A DNA stretch of 64,000 nucleotides from Methylomarinovum tepidoasis (lineage in GTDB: Bacteria > Pseudomonadota > Gammaproteobacteria > Methylococcales > Methylothermaceae): NCBI RefSeq assembly GCF_030294985.1, contig NZ_AP024718.1:682001-746000 (forward strand), read 5' to 3'. The stretch's first letter is position 1; each line of letters starts with the position of its first letter. The translations under genes were made by a program, and so were the position numbers. Of the stretch, positions 7,683 through 18,250 are shown piece by piece. A model generated the notes under the pieces. That model did not search any database. It had not been told where the DNA came from and saw only the letters and a program-made list of their open reading frames with translations.

Positions 7683-8966
7683 ATGAAATCCTATTGGTGG
7701 CTTGGCCTGATGCTGATCTTCGGTATCGCCCAGGCCGAAACGACCGATCAACTGACCCTGGAACAAGCCCTGGCGCAGGCGGAACGCCGCAACCCGTCCC
7801 TGGCGGCGATCCGCGCCCGCTATGAGGCGCTTCGGACCCTCCCGGATCAGGCCGGCAGCCTGCCGGACCCGGAGATCAGCTTCAACGCCCTCAATCTGCC
7901 GGTCGATACCTTCGACATCCCCCAGGAGGCCATGACCCAGTTGCAGCTGGGGCTGAGCCAGAAGTTCCCTTTCCCCGGCAAACTGAGACTCAAGGCCGAG
8001 GCGGCCGAATGGGAGGCGCGGGCCGCCGGCGACGACGTCGAGGAATGGCGGCTGCGCCTGCGGCGCGACGTGGAAGGTCTGTGGTGGCGGCTGTTCTATC
8101 TCGATCGTGCCCTGGAGATCGTCTCCCTCAACCAGAACCTTTTGCGCCAGTTCGTCGAGATCGCCCAGACCAAGTACAAAGTGGGCCAGGGGTTGCAGCA
8201 GGACGTCCTGCTGGCCCAGCTGGAACTGTCGCGCCTCATCGACCGGGAACTGCAGCTGCAGGGGCTGCGGGCGCAGGAAGCGGCCCGGATCAACGCATTG
8301 CTCGACCGCCCGGCGGACACTCCGGTGACCCTGCCCCGCAGCACCCCCCGGCAACTGCCGGAACCGGCTGCGGAAGCCCGGCTGTTCACCTTGGCGGCGC
8401 ATAACCGCCCTCTGCTGGCGCGGGTGCGTAAACAGATAGAGGCCGCCAAGACCCGGGTCGCGCTCGCCAAGAAAGACTTCTTCCCGGACTTCAAACTGGG
8501 AGCAGCCCACGGATTCCGCAGCGGCCGCAATCCGGATGGCTCCAGCCGCACCGATTTCCTGAGCTTGAAGCTGAGCATGAGCGTGCCCCTGTATTTCGCC
8601 ACCAAGCAGGCCCGGGCGGTGGACCAGCGCCAGAGCGAACTGATCCGCGAGCGGTTCCAGTGGCAAGACACCTGGAACCGGGTCCGCGCCGAGATCGCCT
8701 CGGCCCTGGCCGACTACCGCCGTGCCCGCAACCAGGTGGTGCTGTTCGACCGGGGCATCATCCCCCAGGCCCGCCAGACGGTGGCATCGATGCTGGCCGG
8801 GTATCAGGTGGGCAAAGTGGACTTCCTCAACCTGGTCAGCGCCCAGATCACCCTCTACAACTACGAAATCCAGTACTGGAAGACCCTGGCCGAAGCGCGC
8901 CAGGCGCTGGCGAAGCTGGAAGCTGCCGTCGGCAAACCTGTCACAAGCCAAAAAGGAGCCAAATGA
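7683..8966 (+). CDS. TolC-family outer membrane channel, CusC-like
   Basis: 427 residues with a signal peptide ending near IAQA. The N-terminal part (LTLEQALAQAERRNPSLAAI) and later coiled-coil halves are typical of HME-linked TolC proteins, ending in YQVGKVDFLNLVSAQITLYNYE. An AGCGAGGAG-like site precedes the ATG. Its TGA overlaps the start of the adaptor gene by 4 bases (ATGA), so the genes are coupled. It provides the outer-membrane exit of the second metal pump. Confidence 0.92.
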   Translation: MKSYWWLGLMLIFGIAQAETTDQLTLEQALAQAERRNPSLAAIRARYEALRTLPDQAGSLPDPEISFNALNLPVDTFDIPQEAMTQLQLGLSQKFPFPGKLRLKAEAAEWEARAAGDDVEEWRLRLRRDVEGLWWRLFYLDRALEIVSLNQNLLRQFVEIAQTKYKVGQGLQQDVLLAQLELSRLIDRELQLQGLRAQEAARINALLDRPADTPVTLPRSTPRQLPEPAAEARLFTLAAHNRPLLARVRKQIEAAKTRVALAKKDFFPDFKLGAAHGFRSGRNPDGSSRTDFLSLKLSMSVPLYFATKQARAVDQRQSELIRERFQWQDTWNRVRAEIASALADYRRARNQVVLFDRGIIPQARQTVASMLAGYQVGKVDFLNLVSAQITLYNYEIQYWKTLAEARQALAKLEAAVGKPVTSQKGAK

Positions 8967-10297
8967 TGCCGTGGAAATGGATCGTGATCGTGCTGATCGC
9001 CTTGAGTGTGGGTCTGGGGTCCGGCTACTGGCTGGCCAGCCGTCAGGTTGGGCCAAAGCCCTCTGCCGTCAGCGCCGGCGGCTGTGATGAGCCCATGTTC
9101 TACCGCCACCCCATGAACCCGGCCATCACTTCCAAGACGCCCGCCAAGGACGAGATGGGCATGGACTACATCCCCGTCTATCCGCCCGGCTGTCCCGGCG
9201 CCACAGAGGCCGGCGGCCCGCCGGGGACGGTGGTGATCGATCCCACCGTGGTCCAGACCATCGGTGTGCGCACCGCCAAGGTGGTTCGCCGCGACTTTTC
9301 CCACCCCATCCACACCGTCGGCCGGGTCAGCTACGACGAAGACCTGCTCGCCCGCCTCCATCCCAAGACCGAGGGCTGGATCGAAAAGCTCTATATCAGC
9401 GAAACCGGTGAATTCGTCGCCCGCAATGCCGAGCTGCTGAGCCTCTACTCCCCCCAGCTGGTTTCCAGCGAGCAGGAATACCTGCTGGCGCTCAAGAGCC
9501 TGCGCCTGCTGAAAGACAGCCCCTTCGAGGACATCAGCCATGGCGCCCGGGAGATGGTCAAAAGCGCCCGCGAGCGGCTGGAGCTGCTGGACGTGCCGGA
9601 ACACCAGATCCGCGAACTGGAGCAGACCGGCCGGATCATGAAAAGCCTCCATATCCATTCGCCCTTCGACGGCTATGTGGTCCACATAGGGGTACGCGAG
9701 GGCCAGTACGTCACCCCCCAGACCGAGCTGTATCTGATAGCGGATCTGAGCAAGGTCTGGGTCTATGCCGACATCTACGAATACGAACTGCCCTGGGTGC
9801 GGGTGGGCGATCCGGCGGAGATCACCCTGACCGCCGTCCCCGGGCGGGTGTTCCGGGGGCAGGTGGTCTACGTCTACCCTTACGCCGATCCCAAGACCCG
9901 CACCATCAAGGTCCGCCTAGAGTTCGACAATCCCGACCTGATCCTGAAGCCGGAACTGTTCGCCAACGCCACCCTCCACACCCGCCCCAAAACCGGCGTG
10001 CTAACCATCCCCAGCGAGGCGGTGGTGCGCACCGGTCTCAAGGAGCATGTTTTCGTGGTCAAGGGTCCGGGCCGGTTCGAACCGCGCATCGTCGAGCTGG
10101 GCGTTCCCGCCGACGGCTGGGTTGAGGTCCTGGCGGGGCTTTCCGAAGGCGAGGAGGTGGTAGTTTCCAGCCAGTTCCTGATCGATTCCGAATCCAGGCT
10201 GCAAGAGGCGCTGTCCAAGTTCACCGAGCCGGCGAAGCAGAAAATGCCGGGAATGAAGCATATGGACGGCATGCAGCACGGAGGCGGCCATGATTGA
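8963..10297 (+). CDS. cusB: CusB-like periplasmic adaptor with heavy-metal-binding domain
   Basis: 444 residues. After an N-terminal membrane/signal helix (about 6-25) comes a short heavy-metal-binding domain of the YHS-like type: MFYRHPMNPAITSKTPAKDE then MGMD (about 45-68), preceded by Cys41. The usual adaptor domains follow (GWIEKLYISETGEFV; IHSPFDGYVVHIGVREGQYV; VWVYADIYEYELPWVRVGD). The C-terminus is Met/His rich (MPGMKHMDGMQHGGGHD), a typical copper- or silver-binding composition. It starts inside the stop of the TolC gene and overlaps the pump gene by 8 bases. Substrate Cu/Ag is inferred from these Met-rich parts. Confidence 0.9.
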   Translation: MMPWKWIVIVLIALSVGLGSGYWLASRQVGPKPSAVSAGGCDEPMFYRHPMNPAITSKTPAKDEMGMDYIPVYPPGCPGATEAGGPPGTVVIDPTVVQTIGVRTAKVVRRDFSHPIHTVGRVSYDEDLLARLHPKTEGWIEKLYISETGEFVARNAELLSLYSPQLVSSEQEYLLALKSLRLLKDSPFEDISHGAREMVKSARERLELLDVPEHQIRELEQTGRIMKSLHIHSPFDGYVVHIGVREGQYVTPQTELYLIADLSKVWVYADIYEYELPWVRVGDPAEITLTAVPGRVFRGQVVYVYPYADPKTRTIKVRLEFDNPDLILKPELFANATLHTRPKTGVLTIPSEAVVRTGLKEHVFVVKGPGRFEPRIVELGVPADGWVEVLAGLSEGEEVVVSSQFLIDSESRLQEALSKFTEPAKQKMPGMKHMDGMQHGGGHD

Positions 10298-13200
10298 GAA
10301 AATCATCTCCCTGTCCCTGCGCGAGCGATTTCTGGTGCTGCTTTCGACCGTGCTCCTCCTGGGGGCTGGGATTTGGGCCTGGAGGACCACCCCCCTGGAC
10401 GCCATTCCCGACCTTTCCGACGTGCAGGTGATCATCTTCACCGAATACCCAGGGCAGGCGCCCCAGGTAGTGGAGGACCAGGTCACCTATCCCCTGACCA
10501 CGGCGATGCTGGCAGTGCCCAAAGCCAAGGTGGTGCGCGGTTATTCCTTCTTCGGCTACTCCTTCGTCTACATCATCTTCGAAGACGACACCGATCTGTA
10601 TTGGGCCCGCTCGCGGGTGCTGGAATATCTCAACTATGCCAGCAAGCGACTGCCTCCGGGCGTGACGCCCTCCCTGGGCCCGGATGCCACCGGGGTCGGG
10701 TGGATCTATGAATACGCCCTGGTGGACAAGAGCGGCAAACACGATCTAGCAGACTTGCGCTCGCTCCAGGACTGGACCCTGCGCTATCCCCTCCAGACCG
10801 TCCCCGGGGTGTCTGAGGTGGCCTCCATCGGCGGCCACGTCAAGCAGTACCAGGTGGAGGTCGATCCCAACGCCCTGTTGGCTTATAACCTGCCCCTGAC
10901 CAAGGTCAAACAGGCCATTGCCCGCTCCAACAACGACGTCGGCGGCAGGCTGATCGAGATGTCCGAGACTGAGTACATGGTGCGCGGTCTGGGTTACATC
11001 AAGACCCTGGATGATCTGAAAAGCGTGCCGGTGGGGGTGGATGAGAACGGCACCCCGATCCGCCTCAAGGATGTGGCCGACATCCATCTCGGGCCGGAGC
11101 TGCGGCGGGGACTGGCGGAGCTGAACGGTGAGGGGGAAGTGGCCGGCGGCATCGTGGTGATGCGCTCCGGCGAGAACGCCCTGGAGACCATCCGTCGGGT
11201 CCGGGAAAAGCTCGAGGAGCTCAAAGCCGCTCTGCCGGAGGGGGTGGAGATCGTGCCGGTGTACGACCGTGGTGACCTGATCGAGCGGGCGGTGGCCACC
11301 CTCGAAACCGCGGTGAGCCAGCAGCTGGTCATCGTCAGCCTGGTCATCGGCCTGTTTCTGCTCCACGCCCGATCCACCCTGGTGGCGGCCATCAGTCTGC
11401 CCCTGGGCGTCCTGGGGGCATTCGTGCTGATGCGCTGGCAGGGGATCAGCGCCAACATCATGTCCCTGGGGGGAATCGCCGTGGCTATCGGCGACATGGT
11501 GGACGGCGCCATAGTCATGGTGGAAAACGCCCACAAGCATCTGGAGCGGGCCGAACGGGAAAAGGGCGCGCCTTTGACCGGCACCGAGCGCTGGCAGGCG
11601 ATCGGGGCGGCGGCGCGCGAGGTAGGGCCGGCGTTGTTCTTTTCCCTGCTGGTGATCATGGTGGCGTTTCTGCCGATCCTGGCGCTCCAGGCTCAGGAGG
11701 GCCGGCTGTTCCGACCGCTGGCCTTCACCAAGTCCTACGCCATGCTGGCGGCGGCGGTCCTGACCGTGACGGTGGTGCCGGTGCTGCTCGGTTATTTCGT
11801 CCGTGGCCGCATTCTACCGGAGGCACAAAATCCGGTGGCCCGCGCGCTCCATGCCCTCCACCGGCCGCTCCTGCGCGGGGCGATGCGCTGGCGGGGCCTC
11901 ACCCTGGCGCTGCTTGCCGGAGTGCTGGCCTCCACCCTGTATCCCTTTTCCCGCCTGGGGAGCGAGTTCATGCCGCCTTTGGACGAGGGCGACATCCTCT
12001 ACATGCCCACCACGTTCCCCGGCATTTCCATCACCAAGGCCCGTGAACTCCTGCAACAGACCGACAAGATCCTCAAGACCTTTCCCGAGGTCCATCACGT
12101 CTTCGGCAAGGTGGGACGGGCCGAGACCGCCACCGACCCGGCCCCCCTGTCGATGATCGAGACCACGGTCAGGCTCAAACCCCGGGACCAATGGCCCGAT
12201 CCGGCCAAGACCACCCGAGAGCTGATGGCGGAGATGGACAGGGCGATCCGCTTTCCCGGCCTGGCCAACGCCTGGACCATGCCGATCAAGACCCGCATCG
12301 ACATGCTCTCGACCGGCATCAAGACGCCGGTCGGCATCAAAGTCTCCGGCCCGGACCTGAACGAACTGCAGCGGCTTTCCGAGGCCATCGAGCAGGCCAT
12401 GAAGACGCTGCCGGAGACTCTCTCGGCTTTCGGCGACCGGGCCGTGGGCGGCTACTACGTGGATTTCGACATCGACCGCTTCGAAGCGGCCCGCTACGGC
12501 CTTACCGTCGGCGACGTCCAGGACGTGATCCAGAGCGCCATCGGTGGCATGAACGTCACCTGGACCGTGGAAGGGCTGGAGCGCTATCCGGTCAACCTGC
12601 GCTACCCCAGAGCCTTCCGCGACAACCTGGAGATGCTCAAGCGAGTTTTGATCCCCACTCCCACCGGCGCCCAGATCCCCCTGTCCCAGGTGGCAGACCT
12701 GAAACTGCGGCGCGGCCCGCCGTCGATCAAAAGCGAGGACTCGCGCCCCAATGCTTGGATCTACGTGGACATCAAGACTTCGGACATCGGCGGCTTCGTG
12801 GCCAAGGCCAAGCGGGTGCTGGCCGAACAGGTGAAAATCCCACCCGGCTATACGGTGAGCTGGTCGGGCCAGTTCGAATACATGGAGCGGGCCGCCAAAA
12901 GGCTTAGGGTCATCATTCCAGTCACCCTGGGGCTGATCTTCCTGCTGCTCTATTTCACCTTCGGCAACTTCACCGAACCGCTGCTGGTGATGCTGACCGT
13001 TCCCGTCGGTCTGGTGGGCGGCATCTGGCTGTGCTGGTGGTACGACTTCAACCTGTCGGTGGCGGTGGTGGCAGGTTTCATCGCCCTGGCCGGAACCGCC
13101 GCCGAAACCGGTGCGGTCCTGCTCAAATACATCGACGTGGAGGTGGAATCCCGGCGTCGGGCCAAGGGAGCGCCCCTGGATCGGGAGGAAATCCTGGCGG

Positions 13201-13448
13201 CGGTGGAGGAAGCCACCTCGCTCCGGGTACGGCCGGTGGTCATGACCGCCGTCACCACCATCCTGGGGCTGGCGCCGATCTTCTGGAGCACCGGCACCGG
13301 AAGCGACGTGGCCCGCCCCATCGCCATGCCGGTCTTCGGCGGCATGACCACAGTCATGATCGCCACCCTGCTGGTGTTTCCGGTGCTCTACAGCTTGGTG
13401 TTGCAGTGGCAGGAACGGCGGCTTGTTCCCACCTCCAAGCGATGCTAA
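10290..13448 (+). CDS. cusA: CusA-like heavy-metal efflux RND transporter
   Basis: Full-length (1052 residues) inner-membrane pump. N-terminal PLDAIPDLSDVQVI and the helix-4 motif GGIAVAIGDMVDGAIVMVEN followed by AHKHLE (Asp at about 402-406) place it with the Cu/Ag-type HME group, although the Gly in VDGA differs from the Ala of the best-studied CusA. Twelve membrane helices are expected, with two large periplasmic loops. It overlaps cusB by 8 bases. The complete TolC-CusB-CusA set should span the envelope and expel metal from periplasm or cytoplasm. Confidence 0.95.
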   Translation: MIEKIISLSLRERFLVLLSTVLLLGAGIWAWRTTPLDAIPDLSDVQVIIFTEYPGQAPQVVEDQVTYPLTTAMLAVPKAKVVRGYSFFGYSFVYIIFEDDTDLYWARSRVLEYLNYASKRLPPGVTPSLGPDATGVGWIYEYALVDKSGKHDLADLRSLQDWTLRYPLQTVPGVSEVASIGGHVKQYQVEVDPNALLAYNLPLTKVKQAIARSNNDVGGRLIEMSETEYMVRGLGYIKTLDDLKSVPVGVDENGTPIRLKDVADIHLGPELRRGLAELNGEGEVAGGIVVMRSGENALETIRRVREKLEELKAALPEGVEIVPVYDRGDLIERAVATLETAVSQQLVIVSLVIGLFLLHARSTLVAAISLPLGVLGAFVLMRWQGISANIMSLGGIAVAIGDMVDGAIVMVENAHKHLERAEREKGAPLTGTERWQAIGAAAREVGPALFFSLLVIMVAFLPILALQAQEGRLFRPLAFTKSYAMLAAAVLTVTVVPVLLGYFVRGRILPEAQNPVARALHALHRPLLRGAMRWRGLTLALLAGVLASTLYPFSRLGSEFMPPLDEGDILYMPTTFPGISITKARELLQQTDKILKTFPEVHHVFGKVGRAETATDPAPLSMIETTVRLKPRDQWPDPAKTTRELMAEMDRAIRFPGLANAWTMPIKTRIDMLSTGIKTPVGIKVSGPDLNELQRLSEAIEQAMKTLPETLSAFGDRAVGGYYVDFDIDRFEAARYGLTVGDVQDVIQSAIGGMNVTWTVEGLERYPVNLRYPRAFRDNLEMLKRVLIPTPTGAQIPLSQVADLKLRRGPPSIKSEDSRPNAWIYVDIKTSDIGGFVAKAKRVLAEQVKIPPGYTVSWSGQFEYMERAAKRLRVIIPVTLGLIFLLLYFTFGNFTEPLLVMLTVPVGLVGGIWLCWWYDFNLSVAVVAGFIALAGTAAETGAVLLKYIDVEVESRRRAKGAPLDREEILAAVEEATSLRVRPVVMTAVTTILGLAPIFWSTGTGSDVARPIAMPVFGGMTTVMIATLLVFPVLYSLVLQWQERRLVPTSKRC

Positions 13449-13481
13449 GCTTTCCGGAATCAATCTTGACCGGCCCGTAAA

Positions 13482-13844
13482 TTGAGCCTGCTGCGCCTTT
13501 ACGTCACTCTGTTTTTCTGCCTGCTGCAGGTGTTCGCGCCCCTGCTGCACGCCTATGTGGGAGCGGACGCTTCGCCGACGGCGGTTCACCTGCCCGGCCT
13601 GGAGCAGGTCGCCACCGACGGGCAACCGGCCGCCCCGGCCGAGGGGGTGCTGGTGTGCGCGGCCAAAGGCGTACGCCCCGGGGCGGTGGTGTTTTCCTGC
13701 GAAGCGGGCCCCGTTCCCGGCCAGTGCCCACTCCCCGATTCGCCGCGGATCGAGACGAGCCTGCCGCCCTGGGAGCGGACCTGCCGTCGTATCTTTTATC
13801 CTCCTTCCCCTCCGAGCCGCGCCTCGCCCACACGGGTGTCCTGA
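13482..13844 (+). CDS. Small secreted protein at the end of the Cus-like operon
   Basis: About 120 residues from a TTG at 13482, 33 bases after cusA. It begins with a strong signal peptide (LYVTLFFCLLQVFAPLLHA) followed by a short HLPGLE segment, and the C-terminus is Pro/Ser/Arg rich. Small proteins with this signal peptide style are commonly found behind HME genes; no function is assigned. No strong ribosome binding site is visible, so the start is uncertain. Confidence 0.55.
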   Translation: MSLLRLYVTLFFCLLQVFAPLLHAYVGADASPTAVHLPGLEQVATDGQPAAPAEGVLVCAAKGVRPGAVVFSCEAGPVPGQCPLPDSPRIETSLPPWERTCRRIFYPPSPPSRASPTRVS

Positions 13845-13907
13845 TACCCTTGCGGCTTTCCGGCCCGCTTCGCCGGAAACGATTCAACTTCTCGACAGGT
13901 AAGAACC

Positions 13908-15182
13908 GTGCGCAAACTGTGTCACTGGCTGTTTTGCGCCTGTCTGCTGGTCCAGGCAGCTGGCGGACAGGCCCAGGAGGATCTGCTGGCCCCCCACCGG
14001 GACGAACTCCGTTACGATCCCGAACTGACCCTGGCCCAGGTGGTGGAAACCGCCCTGGCCAACTTCCCTCGCAGCCGGCTGGCGGCTGCTTTCCGCGAGG
14101 ATGCGCGGGCCTGGGAGCGGCGCTCCGGCGGGATTCTGGCAGGCCCCGTGATGTTCGGCACCACCTACAGCGGCGACCAGGTGGGCGACGACACCGGCGC
14201 CTGGGAAATCGACAACGATCTCACCTTCATGCTGTGGAAGTGGGGCCAGCGCAGCGCCGCCCGCGAGGTGGCCGACCACGCCGCCAAACACGCCGCTTCC
14301 TATCGGCGGGCCCTGGCGTTGCAGGTGGCGGGGCTGGTGCGTGAGGCCCTGTGGGATCTGCGTCTCAAGCGCAGTGCCTACGAAACCGCACGCCAGCTGC
14401 TGGCGGTGGACGAGAAACTGGCGGATGCCGTGCGCAAACGGGTCGAGGCCGGCGACTTGGCCCGCACCGATCTGCTGCTGGCCCAGACCGAGGTGCTCAA
14501 CCGCCGGACCGAAGCTACGACCTTGGAGGCCGAATGGATGCACGCCCGCCGCCGTTATCTGAACTTGGTGCGCCTGGAGCGGGCGCCGCAGAACTTCCGG
14601 GAAACCCGGGCCCCTGTCGCCGCCATCCCTTCCGATCATCCTCTGCTGGCCGCCGCCAGCGCCCGCATCGACCAGCTCAAGGCCAAGGTGCGCTGGACCC
14701 GTTTCGAATCCGACACCGGCAACCAGCAGGTCTATCTCACCGTCGGCGGCACCCACGCCAAAGCGGCACGGGGCGGGCCCACCACCCACGGGCTGATGGC
14801 CAACCTGACGATCCCCTTCGGCGGCGGCCGCTATCAGGCCCCCAACGTCGCCGCCGAAGCCGTCGCCCTGGCGGAGGCGGAAAGCCAGCGGGGCGAACTG
14901 CAACGGCGTCTGGAGCGGGACCTGCACGAAGCCGAACACGCGCTCCTGGTGGACCGGCTCCAGCTGGAAGCGGCCGAATCCCGTCACCGGCTGGCCCGGG
15001 AGAACCTGAAACTGGCCCGCCAGGCCTTCGCCGCCGGGGAGATGGACCTGATCGACCTGCTGCGCATCCAGAAACTGGATCGGGAAGCCCTGCGCGACGC
15101 CCGCCAGTGGCGCCTCCGCCGAGACCGCGACATCGCCCGTTACAACCAGGTCGTGGGCGTATTGCCATGCGACGCTTGCTGA
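13908..15182 (+). CDS. TolC-family outer membrane protein of a decayed third HME locus
   Basis: 424 residues from a GTG at 13908 with a signal peptide ending near GGQA. It has the TolC-family architecture (LTLAQVVETALANFPRSRLAAAF; later FAAGEMDLIDLLRIQKLDREAL). It is open end to end and may still be functional. The adaptor and pump that should follow are reduced to fragments (next three entries), so this channel has no intact partner here; it could serve another system or be in early decay. The adaptor remnant begins inside its last codons. Confidence 0.88.
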   Translation: MRKLCHWLFCACLLVQAAGGQAQEDLLAPHRDELRYDPELTLAQVVETALANFPRSRLAAAFREDARAWERRSGGILAGPVMFGTTYSGDQVGDDTGAWEIDNDLTFMLWKWGQRSAAREVADHAAKHAASYRRALALQVAGLVREALWDLRLKRSAYETARQLLAVDEKLADAVRKRVEAGDLARTDLLLAQTEVLNRRTEATTLEAEWMHARRRYLNLVRLERAPQNFRETRAPVAAIPSDHPLLAAASARIDQLKAKVRWTRFESDTGNQQVYLTVGGTHAKAARGGPTTHGLMANLTIPFGGGRYQAPNVAAEAVALAEAESQRGELQRRLERDLHEAEHALLVDRLQLEAAESRHRLARENLKLARQAFAAGEMDLIDLLRIQKLDREALRDARQWRLRRDRDIARYNQVVGVLPCDAC

Positions 15183-15337
15183 TTCCATTGCTGTTTCTGA
15201 CCACCGCGGCGCTCGCCGACGAAGTGCGCCTCTCCGCCGACCGATAGCAGCGCCTGGGACTGAAAGTCGCCTCCGTGCGCAAGGCGGAGCGGATGCCCCT
15301 GGGCAGAGCGCCGGCGCAGGTGACGGTGCCGCCGGAG
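15167..15337 (+). pseudogene. N-terminal remnant of an HME adaptor (CzcB-like), with internal stop
   Basis: An ATG at 15167 opens a good signal peptide (MRRLLIPLLFLTTAALA) and the start of an adaptor protein, but a TAG at 15245-15247 interrupts it. The frame then continues with QRLGLKVASVRKAERMPLGR and APAQVTVPPE, a normal adaptor N-terminus. At about 15337 the adaptor sequence ends and CzcA sequence begins in the same frame. More than 300 codons of the adaptor are missing. Confidence 0.8.
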
Positions 15338-15718
15338 AACGACCGGCTGGCCGCCGCCCTGGAAAGCAACAACCGCAACGACGGCACCGGGTGCCTGGAA
15401 ACCGGAGAGGAATCCCTGATCGTCCGCAGCCACATCCAGACCCTGGAAGACGTGCGCCACATCGTCGTGGCCGAACGCAGCGGAATGCCGATGCGCGTCG
15501 GTGACGTGGCCGAGGTCCGCATCGGCGCCCTGACCCGCTACGGCGCCCTGAGTGCCGATGGTGAGGGCGAGACGGTCGAGGGCCTGGCGTTGAGCCTACG
15601 GGGCACCAACGCCGGCCAGGTGGTGAAAGCGGTGCAGGCCAAGCTCGGGCAGCTGGAGGCCGGCCTGCCACCGGGGGCGCGCATCCGGGTGCTGTACGAC
15701 CGCGGCAAGCTGGTGACG
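15335..15718 (+). pseudogene. Internal fragment of a CzcA-type HME pump
   Basis: In frame with the adaptor remnant, about 127 codons read as the periplasmic porter region of CzcA (LAAALESNNRNDGTG; DVRHIVVAERSGMPMRVGDV; AEVRIGALTRYGALSADGEG; ending at VLYDRGKLV, just before where transmembrane helix 2 should begin). About 210 N-terminal and about 690 C-terminal residues are absent. No membrane helix remains, so no pump activity is possible. Confidence 0.85.
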
Positions 15719-15722
15719 GTCA

Positions 15723-15836
15723 GTGTGCGTGGACCAAACGCGCCTTGACGACCTGCTGGCCGATCTGGCGCGCCATTTCGGTGGCAGCGGAATCCGTTAT
15801 TGGGTGGTACCAGTGGTGCGGGAAGGAGAAGTTTGA
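15723..15836 (+). pseudogene. C-terminal fragment of a DUF3240 protein
   Basis: Directly after the CzcA fragment, a different frame reads CVDQTRLDDLLADLARHF, then GGSGIRYWVVPVVREGEV and a TGA. The ending (HYWV-x-PV-like) is the hallmark of DUF3240, a small protein commonly encoded right after czcA. Only the last 37 codons or so survive. It stops 4 bases from the end of pssA on the other strand. Confidence 0.68.
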
Positions 15837-15840
15837 ACTG

Positions 15841-16608
15841 CTACGACCGCTCCCGACGCCGCTTGAGACGCTGGCGGACAGCACGGCGGCGGCGGCGCAG
15901 TTCGATGAAAGTCCACACAGGCCCAGAAACGGCGTAAGCGGCGAAAGCCAAAAACAGCACCAGCTGGGGCTGGGTGGCGACGACCGCCAGTGCCAGGACG
16001 ATGGCGATGATGACCACGAAGGGCACCCGGCGGCGGATGTCGAATTCCTTGAAGCTGTAGTAGCGGAAGTTGCTGACCATCAGCAGACCGGCGGCCAGGG
16101 TGATGAGCGTCGCCACGTAGCGCATCGCCTCGCCCTGCAGGCCATAGGTCTCCCCGACCCAGATGAACCCGGTGACGATGGCGGCGGCCGAGGGGCTGGG
16201 CAGTCCCTGGAAGTAGCGTTTGTCCTCGACCCCGATCTGGGTGTTGAAGCGCGCCAGCCGCAGCGCGGTGGCGGCGGCGTAGACGAAGGCGGCGAACCAG
16301 CCAAGCTTGGCCAGGCTCGACAGGGACCACAGGTACATCACCAACGCCGGCGCCACGCCGAAGGACACCATGTCCGACAGGCTGTCGTATTCGGCGCCGA
16401 ACGCGGTTTGGGTGTGGGTGAGGCGCGCGACCCGGCCGTCGAGCCCGTCCATGATCATGGCGGCGAAGATGGCCGTCGCCGCCAGCGCAAAATGGCCGTT
16501 CATAGCCGCGGTGATGCCATAGAAGCCGCCGAACAGGCAGCCGGTGGTGAACAGATTCGGCAGCAGATAAATGCCGCGGCGGCGTCTGCCGGAATGGGAA
16601 GTGGCCAT
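15841..16608 (-). CDS. pssA: CDP-diacylglycerol--serine O-phosphatidyltransferase
   Basis: Makes phosphatidylserine from CDP-diacylglycerol and serine, the first step to phosphatidylethanolamine. It has 255 residues and several membrane helices. The CDP-alcohol phosphatidyltransferase motif is complete: DGLDGRVAR, eight residues, G, then EYDSLSD. I chose the ATG at 16608 (GTAGAGG just upstream) over a GTG four codons earlier. It follows ilvC after a hairpin at 16650-16684 and may have its own promoter or depend on readthrough; the ilv-pssA order is common in proteobacteria. Confidence 0.95.
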   Translation of the reverse strand: MATSHSGRRRRGIYLLPNLFTTGCLFGGFYGITAAMNGHFALAATAIFAAMIMDGLDGRVARLTHTQTAFGAEYDSLSDMVSFGVAPALVMYLWSLSSLAKLGWFAAFVYAAATALRLARFNTQIGVEDKRYFQGLPSPSAAAIVTGFIWVGETYGLQGEAMRYVATLITLAAGLLMVSNFRYYSFKEFDIRRRVPFVVIIAIVLALAVVATQPQLVLFLAFAAYAVSGPVWTFIELRRRRRAVRQRLKRRRERS

Positions 16609-16649
16609 AGCCTCTACCACCGCTTCATCGGTTGCTCATCCTGCAAGGC

Positions 16650-16684
16650 GCGGCGGGGACGCCCCACAGGTCCGTCCCCGCCGC
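16650..16684 (-). terminator. Strong hairpin between ilvC and pssA
   Basis: A perfect 12-base-pair stem (GCGGCGGGGACG / CGTCCCCGCCGC) with an 11-base loop. There is no U tract on either strand, so it may attenuate or stabilise the ilv message instead of ending it. Confidence 0.5.
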
Positions 16685-16713
16685 CCAGCATCGTCATGCC
16701 ACTGCCGCCGGAA

Positions 16714-18249
<1,536 letters not shown>

Positions 18250-18250
<1 letters not shown>

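Noticed and set aside
16650-16684. Hairpin after ilvC as a full terminator
   Set aside because: No T run on either strand; kept only as a strong hairpin.
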